NCBI RefSeq assembly: GCF_028690125.1
Contig: NZ_JAQVBV010000002.1
Coordinates: forward strand, 268,484 to 332,483
Length of the DNA stretch: 64,000 nt
Direction: 5' to 3'
Source of the DNA: Bacteroides sp.
Lineage (GTDB): Bacteria > Bacteroidota > Bacteroidia > Bacteroidales > Bacteroidaceae
Shown here: in pieces, positions 56,205-63,912 of the stretch
Layout: each line of letters opens with the position of its first letter
Numbering within the stretch: the first letter of the stretch is position 1
Notes under the pieces: generated by a model
Databases searched by the model: none
Told to the model about the DNA's origin: nothing
Seen by the model: the letters and a program-made list of their open reading frames with translations, nothing else
Made by a program: the position numbers and the translations under genes

Positions 56205-56626
56205 ATGACGAAACTAAAATTAGAACTGGCTCAAGCAACTGGTGAAATAGCAGAAAAGGATTTTAGGCAGTACTATAGGTAGTGGTGAGAATATTTATGC
56301 GAGGAAAGATACCTGGGCAAAAACAAATCGTACTAGATTATTGGGCTTCATGGTGTGAACCATGCGCACGGGAGATTGAAAAGGGAACGTTTTTGTATAT
56401 CTATCGCTGGATAAAACCAAAGACTTTAATAAAGCAAAGGCTAAAGCTACAGAACTTGACATTGTTAAAAAGGCATATATCGCTTCAGGAGACTTTAGTT
56501 CCGCATACGCCAAATATATCAATGTGACAAATATCCCACACTTTGTACTCATTGGAAAAGATGGAACATTAAAGAGACTCAATGCGAGCTTTCCCAGCTC
56601 CGGTGACTTTCGCTCTTATGAATAAT
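56205..56626 (+). pseudogene. broken TlpA/thioredoxin-like gene
   Basis: Three pieces of one gene lie in different frames. An ATG at 56205 opens 25 codons (MTKLKLELAQATGEIAEK...) and stops. A second frame carries the redox motif DYWASWCEPCARE. From about 56394 another frame reads VYLSLDKTKDFNKA, AYAKYINVTNIPHFVLIGKDG and FPSSGDFRSYE before a stop at 56624-56626. Together they cover a TlpA-type C-terminal thioredoxin domain with at least two frameshifts or a deletion. The mobile-looking element starts 8 bases after the last stop. Confidence 0.75.
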
Positions 56627-56634
56627 GAGCCTCA

Positions 56635-56653
56635 TTGCCCTCACGCTCTCACT
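56635..56653 (+). repeat. left terminal inverted repeat of the large element
   Basis: TTGCCCTCACGCTCTCACT, partner of 59890-59908. Confidence 0.7.
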
Positions 56654-56711
56654 ATCCTCACCAAATCCCCTATTCATCGTAGTTCCAGCTATGAGAGATC
56701 CGATGGTAGCA

Positions 56712-56739
56712 GAGTGAGAGCAACTGTTTGCCCTCACTC
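56712..56739. repeat. left inner palindrome, downstream of the VirE-like gene
   Basis: GAGTGAGAGCAA, four bases, TTGCCCTCACTC, one mismatch. It lies 10 bases past the VirE-like stop codon, where it could also act as a terminator, though no T-tract follows. Confidence 0.75.
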
Positions 56740-56749
56740 TGTACTTCAT

Positions 56750-58843
56750 TCATTCCACTTTCATCAAATGATAAAGTGTCCCCTTACTAGACTTCCGACA
56801 AGGGATATTCAACTTTTGAAGTGCTCGCCCGAAAACTGACACCTTATTAATAGCCAGCTTATCACGCGTCTTCGTCTGCAAATAATTCAAAATTTGCATG
56901 GATGTCATCCATTCGCCACCCTCCTCTTCTCCGGTCGGACGGAGAAAGCAATGAAACAGTTGCTCTAATGGACTCATCTGCTCAAATTCGCGATTTGTCT
57001 GCTTCAATATCTTTTCATCTTCATCATCCAGCCAGTAACGCTCCCCCTTAGAAACAGCCTCCATCGCTTGGGCATAGAGCTGTTTGTAATTAATAGGAGC
57101 GTTGGTTTTAATAGGAGCTATCACTTCAATGCAGATAAAACGGCGGCTACCAGTGGGATCGGTAAGCAAATCTTTCTGATTGCTGGTGCCAATAAAAGAA
57201 GCATAGCGACGCATCTCCCGGATAGTATTACCATGAGGCTTACGTAAGTTAGCAACAGGCTTTTGCAATAAATGTTTCAAAAATCCTTGCTGACTGACAT
57301 TAACCTGGTCGAACTCATCAATGTTAATCAGGAAAAAACGTCCCAAATAACGTTCAGCTTCTTGCTTGCTCTTAAAATCAATGCTATCCGTATAGCCGAA
57401 ACGCAATTCCGGTGGCAGAATCATACGACAAAATGTAGATTTGCGATAACCTTGCGCACCGACAAGCAAAGGCGAAGTACTGTTGCCATGCTGCCGATCC
57501 ACTCCTCTCCAATGGGCTACCATACTTAGAAACCAACGATAGAACAACTCCTTCCAGTATGGATTAGTGCAGGGAACCAGATCTGCCAACGCACGAATAC
57601 GGTCTTTGCCGTCCCAACGACCTACATCATAAAGAAATTCTTCTACAGGATTATACAAAGGAACAAATTCTGAATTCAGGAAACGGTCTACATCACGATC
57701 CCAGGCATTTATACCTTCTTTTAAAGCACTGATAGAGATACTGTTGCGTACCCGTTTATCCACAGGTTTAAAATAGAAATGAACAGAATCACGTTGGCGG
57801 TATTCCAAATCATCCAACACTGTGTTGTAACGAAATTCATAACGGCGGCTCATAAATTCTTCCAGCAGAAAAGCCGTTTCTTGCTCCCGGCCCACACTAC
57901 TTCTCTGCCCGAAGCCTTTACATTCCTGATAAAGATTATGAAGCGTCGAACGTATCAACTGTTTATCCGACTCACGATAATAATGGATAAACGTCTGACG
58001 AACAGCTTCTTCATCAGGTATACCTGCTTTAAAACAATGTTCGGCCAAGTGTACGAGCAAAGGTTGCAAATCGTCTCCACGTTTCCAGTTCTCCATTTCC
58101 TGAAGTGCTCGGTTTAAGGCAGCTTCATAAATCTTCGTAAAGGTTTTAGCCGACTCATACCCCGGCTTCAGCCGCAATAAAAGGTTCTTCTCCCCCTGTT
58201 TCCGTTGCCGGAAAGTTTCCTCACCCGGCATCGTTAGCGGTTGCTCCAAGCAGAACGGCACTGCATGGGGATTATAATAAGGATTCTCGTCCAACGTCAT
58301 ACGGCACTTTTGAGCTAAGACGGGTTCTTTCAGATCAATGTCGTAAGAAAGCATCGGTTGATAACATTTCACAGCGAGCAAATAGGCATGAGCATGAAAC
58401 AGTTCCGCTTCTGCTTCTTTCACTGGTAGTCCTCCGTCGTCCGACAACGCAAAACGTACCCATATCTTCACGCTACGACCACTGGAACCACAAAATGCGG
58501 CAAAGGTCTGGGGTAATAGTGACGCCTGGTGCTTTACAAATTCCATTTCGGACAAGCCCGCCAACCGATTTACCTCCAACTGTACCAGTCCGTTATATTG
58601 TTTCATTCTTCGTTCACCTCCTTTGATACGGGCATATTCTATGCCAGGATAAATGTATGGCAATTTATCAATATGTTCATATTGGGCATACGTGCCCTCC
58701 AATATCGGTATCAATTCCCGCAAAGCCGTAATATATCCGGATTTAGTTTCCGCCTTCATTTTGTCGAATAAAACACCAGTCTCACATACACTGAGAGCTT
58801 CTTTGCCACTCACGTTATCTCGCCTGATTAAAGTAATTTTCAT
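56750..58843 (-). CDS. VirE/BT4734-type primase-helicase-like ATPase
   Basis: 697 residues from ATG 58843 (the frame's first codon at 58864 is GTG). Order of domains: BT4734-type VirE_N/primase-like region (1-~195: MKITLIRRDNVSGKEALSVC, AFCGSSGRSVKIWVRF, CRMTLDENPYYNPHAVPF), a helical linker, a VirE-family P-loop NTPase (about 365-580) with Walker A GAQGYRKST at 462-470 and Walker B FFLINIDEFD at 503-512, a sensor-like FIGTSNQKDLL and arginine-finger-like GSRRFICIEV, and a small C-terminal HTH-like region. These resemble SF3-type replicative helicases. It is divergent from the HU-like gene and inside the inverted repeats. Confidence 0.82.
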   Translation of the reverse strand: MKITLIRRDNVSGKEALSVCETGVLFDKMKAETKSGYITALRELIPILEGTYAQYEHIDKLPYIYPGIEYARIKGGERRMKQYNGLVQLEVNRLAGLSEMEFVKHQASLLPQTFAAFCGSSGRSVKIWVRFALSDDGGLPVKEAEAELFHAHAYLLAVKCYQPMLSYDIDLKEPVLAQKCRMTLDENPYYNPHAVPFCLEQPLTMPGEETFRQRKQGEKNLLLRLKPGYESAKTFTKIYEAALNRALQEMENWKRGDDLQPLLVHLAEHCFKAGIPDEEAVRQTFIHYYRESDKQLIRSTLHNLYQECKGFGQRSSVGREQETAFLLEEFMSRRYEFRYNTVLDDLEYRQRDSVHFYFKPVDKRVRNSISISALKEGINAWDRDVDRFLNSEFVPLYNPVEEFLYDVGRWDGKDRIRALADLVPCTNPYWKELFYRWFLSMVAHWRGVDRQHGNSTSPLLVGAQGYRKSTFCRMILPPELRFGYTDSIDFKSKQEAERYLGRFFLINIDEFDQVNVSQQGFLKHLLQKPVANLRKPHGNTIREMRRYASFIGTSNQKDLLTDPTGSRRFICIEVIAPIKTNAPINYKQLYAQAMEAVSKGERYWLDDEDEKILKQTNREFEQMSPLEQLFHCFLRPTGEEEGGEWMTSMQILNYLQTKTRDKLAINKVSVFGRALQKLNIPCRKSSKGTLYHLMKVE

Positions 58844-58952
58844 TCTATCTTGTCTATTTTTCACAATTATAACTTACTGCTTAATACCCGTAAAGGTACA
58901 CTATTAATTACTAAATCACAAGTATTTCATCTGATAAAAAACCTGGATTTTA

Positions 58953-58984
58953 TTTGTTCTGTCCCTATTGTTTATGTATCTTTG
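58953..58984 (+). promoter_or_regulatory. promoter of the HU-HTH gene (TTTG - 20 bp - TATCTTTG)
   Basis: TTTG at 58953-58956 and TATCTTTG at 58977-58984 are separated by 20 bp, a near-perfect Bacteroides promoter. Transcription would start near 58990, placing the repeat array in a long (~190-nt) untranslated leader. Confidence 0.75.
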
Positions 58985-59002
58985 TGTAATAGTTATTAAA
59001 GG

Positions 59003-59090
59003 CTCACATCCGTAAACAAATAAGCTAACATATTTGAATCAATTCATTCACAAGTGTAAACAAATTGATTCACAATAGTGAGCTATTAAA
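59003..59090 (+). repeat. four 22-bp direct repeats (iteron-like array)
   Basis: Cores start at 59003 (CTCACATCCGTAAAC), 59025 (CTAACATATTTGAAT, degenerate), 59047 (TTCACAAGTGTAAAC) and 59069 (TTCACAATAGTGAGC), exactly 22 bp apart, each an imperfect dyad YTCAC-N4-GTRA. Number, spacing and orientation equal those at 8241-8328. Confidence 0.8.
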
Positions 59091-59183
59091 GAACAAGTAT
59101 AGTTTGCAGAAGAAACACAAAGTATTCACACTTTCTATACAAGAGAAAACAGAATAAGAACCATAACATTAAAACATAGAACT

Positions 59184-59804
59184 ATGGCAATATTATTTGA
59201 TTGGTATGAAGATCCGAGACCATCGGACAAACACGAAGGAAAAAAGACGCTGCATCCGCGTATTAAATACAACGGCTCCATAGGAACTAACATAATACGC
59301 CGTCGTATTCAAGAACGCTGTTCACTGACCGAAACCGATGTTACCGCTGTGCTTGATGCTCTTTCGCACATCTTGGGACAGGAATTGGCAGATGGAAAAC
59401 AAGTACATTTGGACGGCATAGGTTACTTTCGCCCTTGCCTTACCTGTACGGAACCTGTAACAGTTAGCACCAAACGGAAATCAACGAAAGTGAAGCTGAA
59501 AGCTATCCAGTTTCGTGCAGACCAAACATTGAAAAACGAATTTGGTATTCTAAAAGCAAAATCCCTCAAAGGAGCGTTGAATTTCAAGCAACTGACAAAT
59601 GAAGAGATTGATCAACGACTCACTAAGTATTTCCAAACGCATCAATTCATGCGGAGATGTGACTTTCAAAGCCTTTGTGGAATGACCAGAAGTACGGCTA
59701 TGCGCCATATCCGGCGTTTACGCGAAGAAGGCAAGCTAAAAAATGAAGGTGGTGTGATGCAACCGATTTATGTACCGGAAAGTGGATATTACGGAGCCAT
59801 ATAG
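59184..59804 (+). CDS. HU-like DNA-binding protein with C-terminal helix-turn-helix
   Basis: 206 residues. Residues 1-~125 match the Bacteroidetes HU-HIG/histone-like type: IRRRIQERCSLTETDVTAVLDAL, LADGKQVHLDGIGYFRPCL, KSTKVKLKAIQFRADQTL. Residues ~135-195 form a second DNA-binding unit of HTH type (LTKYFQTHQFMRRCDFQSLC, MTRSTAMRHIRRLREEGKL). Such two-part proteins could bend DNA and bind a specific site, the 22-bp repeats or palindromes being obvious candidates. The stop codon overlaps the right inner palindrome. Confidence 0.85.
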   Translation: MAILFDWYEDPRPSDKHEGKKTLHPRIKYNGSIGTNIIRRRIQERCSLTETDVTAVLDALSHILGQELADGKQVHLDGIGYFRPCLTCTEPVTVSTKRKSTKVKLKAIQFRADQTLKNEFGILKAKSLKGALNFKQLTNEEIDQRLTKYFQTHQFMRRCDFQSLCGMTRSTAMRHIRRLREEGKLKNEGGVMQPIYVPESGYYGAI

Positions 59805-59832
59805 AGTGAGGGCAAACGGTTGCTACCACTCT
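59803..59832. repeat. right inner palindrome, overlapping the HU-HTH stop codon
   Basis: AGAGTGAGGGCAA, ACGG-type loop, TTGCTACCACTCT; imperfect counterpart of the perfect palindrome at 8423-8448. Confidence 0.7.
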
Positions 59833-59889
59833 GCCACCATCGTTGCTCTAACTACTGTAAATCCGATGAATACGGAGGTTACAGCAATA

Positions 59890-59908
59890 AGTGAGGGCAT
59901 GAGGGCAA
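59890..59908 (+). repeat. right terminal inverted repeat of the large element
   Basis: AGTGAGGGCATGAGGGCAA, partner of 56635-56653. Confidence 0.7.
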
Positions 59909-60008
59909 AAAGTGATATAAAATATAATTGAGCAGTAAAAAATCAAAGCCCCCCGATCGAAGATTTTCATTGGAAAACAATGTCGAATTCACTAAGCAGT
60001 TTCCGATA

Positions 60009-61043
60009 TCATAATCTTGGTTCTTTGTCCGCCGGATAAACTACCCCTATTTGTCTGCGTATCTCATCAATGATCTCTAACGAGATAAGTGAATGATTGT
60101 GGCTGTTTATATCAGATTCAATCCTGCGTTGCTCTATCAAATTTATAAACTCTTCCACTTCATAAAAATATTTATCTCTTTCCAATTGAGAACCTACCGA
60201 TTCAGAAAGTATAGTTGTCCCCTTGTTTAATATAGCAGTAGTATGGCGCGGCAAATATGTAACTTCTTGTATGGTCTGAATTTTATCTAAAAGTAAATTA
60301 CCTTCTTCCCCTTCAATTTCAGTAGGAAGGAAAGAATCTACTATTTTTGAGTACAACACGGTAGCATTCATTCCCTCATATTGGAAATTAACAGCCCCCT
60401 GTCCGTCTACACCGGACGAAAGTATAATACCACTCGCATCAATCTTATGAGGACGTCCGAATAATGCTACCATTGGATAAATAGTATAAATACCAATATC
60501 CATTACAGCACCATTTGACAATTCAGGTTTGAACGCATTCATAACAATTCCTTCTTTGAAATGATCATATCGGGAAGAATACTGGCAATAACATGCAAAA
60601 TAACGGCGGATGGTTCCTATTTTTTTCAAATACTCTTTTATGATACGAAAATTTGGATTCACGGTTGCTATCATGGCCTCCATTAAAGTCATACCGTATT
60701 TATGTGAAGCTGCAATCATAGCTTCAGCCTCAATCGCATTTGAAGCAAGAGGTTTTTCACATAATACATGTTTTCCATAACGCATACACAAGATACTTTG
60801 AGAGGCATGCATATAGGTAGGGGTTGCAATATATACGGCATCAATCAAGGAACTCCTTGCCATATCCTCCAATGAAGTAAAAGTGTATGGAATGTGGTGT
60901 TTCACAGCAAATGAGTTCGCTCTTTCTTCTGTGCGTGAGCATACGGCCACTAACTCAAACCGACTGTCTTGCCGGGCACCGGCAATTACCTTATCAGTAA
61001 TAGTATTTGTACCGACTACTCCAAAACGTATTTTCTTTTCCAT
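60009..61043 (-). CDS. Gfo/Idh/MocA family oxidoreductase
   Basis: 344 residues from ATG 61043 (MEKKIRFGVVGTNTITDKVI); ATG 61061 is a possible alternative. N-terminal Rossmann fold with GVVGTN (a GxxGxx nucleotide motif), DAVYIATPTYMHASQ and the diagnostic LCEKPLA near residue 95, then an alpha/beta substrate domain with DIGIYTIYP. The family uses NAD(P) to oxidise or reduce sugars and related compounds; substrate unknown. It lies downstream of guaA but is separated from it by a strong terminator. Confidence 0.9.
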   Translation of the reverse strand: MEKKIRFGVVGTNTITDKVIAGARQDSRFELVAVCSRTEERANSFAVKHHIPYTFTSLEDMARSSLIDAVYIATPTYMHASQSILCMRYGKHVLCEKPLASNAIEAEAMIAASHKYGMTLMEAMIATVNPNFRIIKEYLKKIGTIRRYFACYCQYSSRYDHFKEGIVMNAFKPELSNGAVMDIGIYTIYPMVALFGRPHKIDASGIILSSGVDGQGAVNFQYEGMNATVLYSKIVDSFLPTEIEGEEGNLLLDKIQTIQEVTYLPRHTTAILNKGTTILSESVGSQLERDKYFYEVEEFINLIEQRRIESDINSHNHSLISLEIIDEIRRQIGVVYPADKEPRL

Positions 61044-61116
61044 AATCTTATTGATTGTCATTTAAGATCCGCAACATTAATTGCAGATTTTAGCGATATA
61101 AAGTGAACTTTGAAAA

Positions 61117-61151
61117 AAATGTGTTGCAGATAAAATATCCGCAACACATTT
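61117..61151 (-). terminator. rho-independent terminator of guaA
   Basis: AAATGTGTTGC (61117-61127) pairs with GCAACACATTT (61141-61151), extended by GATA/TATC past one mismatch. On the - strand the stem runs into TTTTTTT (61113-61120 read in reverse). It lies about 90 bases after the guaA stop. Confidence 0.82.
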
Positions 61152-61239
61152 ATAATGACTTCTGCAACACCAATAAACTACTTTATATCAAATTGCCAAT
61201 GAGCATTTACGGTAATTGCATAATAAAAAACATCCGGAT

Positions 61240-62763
61240 TTATTCCCACTCAATCGTTGCCGGTGGTTTGGAACTGATATCATAGGTAACACGGTTCACA
61301 CCTTTTACCTTATTGATGATATCATTCGAAACCTTACCAAGAAATTCGTAAGGCAAATGTGCCCAATCAGCAGTCATCGCATCAGTAGAAGTAACAGCAC
61401 GCAATGCTACCGCTCTTTCGTAAGTACGTTCATCTCCCATTACACCAACAGATTGAACCGGAAGCAGAATAACACCGGCTTGCCATACCTGGTCATACAA
61501 TCCCCAGTCACGCAATCCCTGAATATAAACATCATCAGCATCTTGCAGAATACGTACTTTTTCAGGAGTGATATCACCCAAGATACGCACAGCTAAACCC
61601 GGTCCGGGGAACGGATGACGAGTAATCAAATGTTCCGGCATACCCAATTCACGACCTACACGACGAACTTCATCTTTAAACAACAAACGAAGTGGCTCAC
61701 AAAGTTTCAAATGCATCTTTTCCGGCAAACCACCTACGTTGTGATGACTTTTAATAACTGTTCCTGTAATAGACAATGATTCGATGCAGTCTGGGTAAAT
61801 AGTACCTTGAGCCAGCCATTTCACATCTTTTATTTTGTGGGCTTCTTCATCAAATACATCGATAAAGCCCTTACCTATAATCTTACGCTTATTTTCGGGT
61901 TCTGTCACACCAGCCAGTTCAGCAAAGAACTTTTCACTGGCATCCACACCGATCACATTCAGTCCCAGACATTCATAATCACTCATCACATTCTTGAACT
62001 CATTCTTACGCAGCATTCCATGATCTACGAAGATACAAGTTAAGTTCTTACCAATCGCACGATTCAGCAATACGGCGGCAACTGAAGAATCAACTCCACC
62101 ACTCAAACCCAGTACTACTTTATCATCACCCAACTGTTCCTTCAACTCGGCAACCGTACTTTCAATAAACGAAGCCGGAGACCAGTCTTGTTTACAGCCG
62201 CAAACATCTACAACGAAATTCTTCAAAATCTGAGTACCGTCTTCGCTATGGAACACTTCCGGGTGAAACTGTACACCCCATACATTTTCTCCTTCAACCT
62301 GGTAAGCAGCAATCTCCACTTTATCAGTAGAAGCTATCTTTTTAAAGTTATCAGGAATCGCAGTAATTGTATCTCCATGACTCATCCATACCTGTGTATT
62401 CTCGCGTACTCCTTTAAAAAGCACATTATCTTTGCAGAAAGAAGCCAAATGAGCACGACCATATTCACGTGTGCCCGCGGGCTCAACCTTTCCATTATTA
62501 GTATAAGCCATAAACTGCGCACCATAGCAAATACCTAAAATCGGATATTTACCACGAATCTCGCTCAAATCAATTTTGAAAGCATCTTTATCGTATACCG
62601 AGAAAGGACTTCCGGAGAGGATAACTCCTTTGATGGTAGGATCATCATTAGGAAATTTGTTATAAGGAATAATTTCGCAATACGTATCCAATTCGCGTAC
62701 ACGCCGCCCGATGAGCTGTGTTGTCTGCGAACCGAAATCAAGAATTATTATCTTTTCCTGCAT
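61240..62763 (-). CDS. guaA: GMP synthase (glutamine-hydrolysing)
   Basis: 507 residues. Converts XMP to GMP with glutamine as the nitrogen source. Class I glutaminase: catalytic Cys79 in GICYGAQ and His/Glu in [15 protein letters not shown] pyrophosphatase: P-loop [11 protein letters not shown] near residue 217. C-terminal dimerisation domain: [16 protein letters not shown], ending KPPATIEWE. Typical length; monocistronic. Confidence 0.97.
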   Translation of the reverse strand: MQEKIIILDFGSQTTQLIGRRVRELDTYCEIIPYNKFPNDDPTIKGVILSGSPFSVYDKDAFKIDLSEIRGKYPILGICYGAQFMAYTNNGKVEPAGTREYGRAHLASFCKDNVLFKGVRENTQVWMSHGDTITAIPDNFKKIASTDKVEIAAYQVEGENVWGVQFHPEVFHSEDGTQILKNFVVDVCGCKQDWSPASFIESTVAELKEQLGDDKVVLGLSGGVDSSVAAVLLNRAIGKNLTCIFVDHGMLRKNEFKNVMSDYECLGLNVIGVDASEKFFAELAGVTEPENKRKIIGKGFIDVFDEEAHKIKDVKWLAQGTIYPDCIESLSITGTVIKSHHNVGGLPEKMHLKLCEPLRLLFKDEVRRVGRELGMPEHLITRHPFPGPGLAVRILGDITPEKVRILQDADDVYIQGLRDWGLYDQVWQAGVILLPVQSVGVMGDERTYERAVALRAVTSTDAMTADWAHLPYEFLGKVSNDIINKVKGVNRVTYDISSKPPATIEWE

Positions 62764-63132
62764 ATAAATGGTTGGATTTTAAATAAATGATTTGCAAAAG
62801 TAGAAAAAAGTACGCAATCTATTTAAATTATAAATCAAAAATCTATCATTTTATCATATTTAAAAGATAAGCAAACACTCGTATGGTTGGTTTTCCAGAC
62901 TGACCTATAACCTATTTATAATGCTTGTTACAAAGAGTCATATAGTTAATGTGAGTTAATTATTGTCCCCCAGTAAACCTTTTAATCGGCTTTTTCGAGA
63001 TACGACAGCACTTTCTAAAGTATATATTTTGTCCCCCTTATCTTTTTCGACTATTTGGTAGTACGAAAAAAAAGATTCTATTTTGTAATACTGTTCCGAC
63101 AAACCTATTATTTACATCTAAAATTTAAAATT
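62764..63132. other. 369-base spacer between guaA and the CPBP-like gene
   Basis: It contains the guaA promoter at its left end. A repeated TTGTCCCCC motif appears at about 62967 and 63031, of unknown meaning. I see no small gene and no consensus -7 box for the rightward gene. Confidence 0.45.
62795..62802 (-). promoter_or_regulatory. -7 box TACTTTTG for guaA
   Basis: CAAAAGTA on the + strand, 31 bases before the guaA ATG on the - strand. Confidence 0.55.
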
Positions 63133-63912
63133 ATGGAAATGTTCACTTATCCTAACTGCCGTACATCTATTTGGTTGGCTATTTTATTCTTATTATGGAC
63201 TATAGTCATTCTAATTATCTGCGTCATAACAAATACTCCCTCTTACTTATACTCTACGCTTCTTTACGGAATTACAACAGGAGTACTTGCCATCGCTTTC
63301 CGAACGAAAGTTATGGACCGGTCTATTCTTCGATTCAATAATGTAGGAACAAAAACTTTATTGCTTGCTGTGGGAGGCACACTCTGCATCCCTTGGTTAC
63401 ACGCACTGATTCATTCTGTGATACCGTATCCTGAATTTCTTACAAAAGAATTTGCTGCCATTAACAATGAAAGGGTCGATGAAACTCAATACATCTTTTA
63501 TATTATTAGTGCCATACTCACTCCATTTACAATAGAAATTATATTTAGAGGAGTCATTTTAAGAGGACTTCTCCTTGAGTATAATACTCGTAAATCTATC
63601 GTAATAGCAGCTATTATTTATGCAGTAGTATGGGGTTGTATAACACTGTTACCTATATTAGGGTTGTTATACGGACTATGGTTCGGCTGGCTGTATGTGC
63701 ATAGTCGTAGTTTATGGACAAGCCTTATAGCTTTCATTGCCCTACAACTTATGAGTGCAATATATTCCATAATCGGAAATTACTTTACCATATCTCCGCA
63801 AGTAGAATCGGCTATGACCGGAGATTCATGGATCGTCAATCTGATCATGACTGTACTGTTCTGTATACCAACTTATTTTCTGCATTTAACATTCAAACAC
63901 AATGGAAACTGA
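63133..63912 (+). CDS. CPBP (CAAX/ABI) family membrane protein with altered motif
   Basis: 259 residues from ATG 63133 (the frame extends upstream to 63055 without a good start). Six or more hydrophobic segments and the FRGVILRGLL helix typical of CPBP intramembrane glutamic proteases near residue 135. The catalytic pair, normally Glu-Glu before the xxFRG, here reads Ile-Glu (TIEIIFRG), so activity is doubtful. Its last 11 bases overlap the next gene's start, so the two are co-transcribed. Confidence 0.72.
   Translation: MEMFTYPNCRTSIWLAILFLLWTIVILIICVITNTPSYLYSTLLYGITTGVLAIAFRTKVMDRSILRFNNVGTKTLLLAVGGTLCIPWLHALIHSVIPYPEFLTKEFAAINNERVDETQYIFYIISAILTPFTIEIIFRGVILRGLLLEYNTRKSIVIAAIIYAVVWGCITLLPILGLLYGLWFGWLYVHSRSLWTSLIAFIALQLMSAIYSIIGNYFTISPQVESAMTGDSWIVNLIMTVLFCIPTYFLHLTFKHNGN

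Larger units (their letters stand above)
58844..59183. promoter_or_regulatory. intergenic control/origin-like region of the element
   Basis: 340 bases between the divergent genes. It carries a consensus promoter toward the HU-like gene and, downstream of it, the 22-bp repeat array. I find no consensus promoter toward the VirE-like gene. Confidence 0.6.
56635..59908 (+). mobile_element. 3.27-kb element with terminal inverted repeats, primase-helicase-like and HU-HTH genes
   Basis: It is bounded by TTGCCCTCACGCTCTCACT (56635-56653) and AGTGAGGGCATGAGGGCAA (59890-59908), inverted repeats that agree at 17 of 19 positions. Inside each end is a palindrome (56712-56739, 59803-59832). The element encodes two divergent genes, a VirE/BT4734-type ATPase and an HU-like/HTH protein, with four 22-bp-spaced repeats between them. 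A gene-less copy lies at 8033-8527. No transposase, integrase or relaxase is present, and I see no target duplication. I recall VirE-plus-HU gene pairs as a recurrent Bacteroides module, but not a description of these ends. Confidence 0.7.

Noticed and set aside
56582..56839. Rightward 85-codon frame across the left end of the element
   Set aside because: It is composed of the end of the pseudogene, the TIR and the inner palindrome; no conserved protein features.
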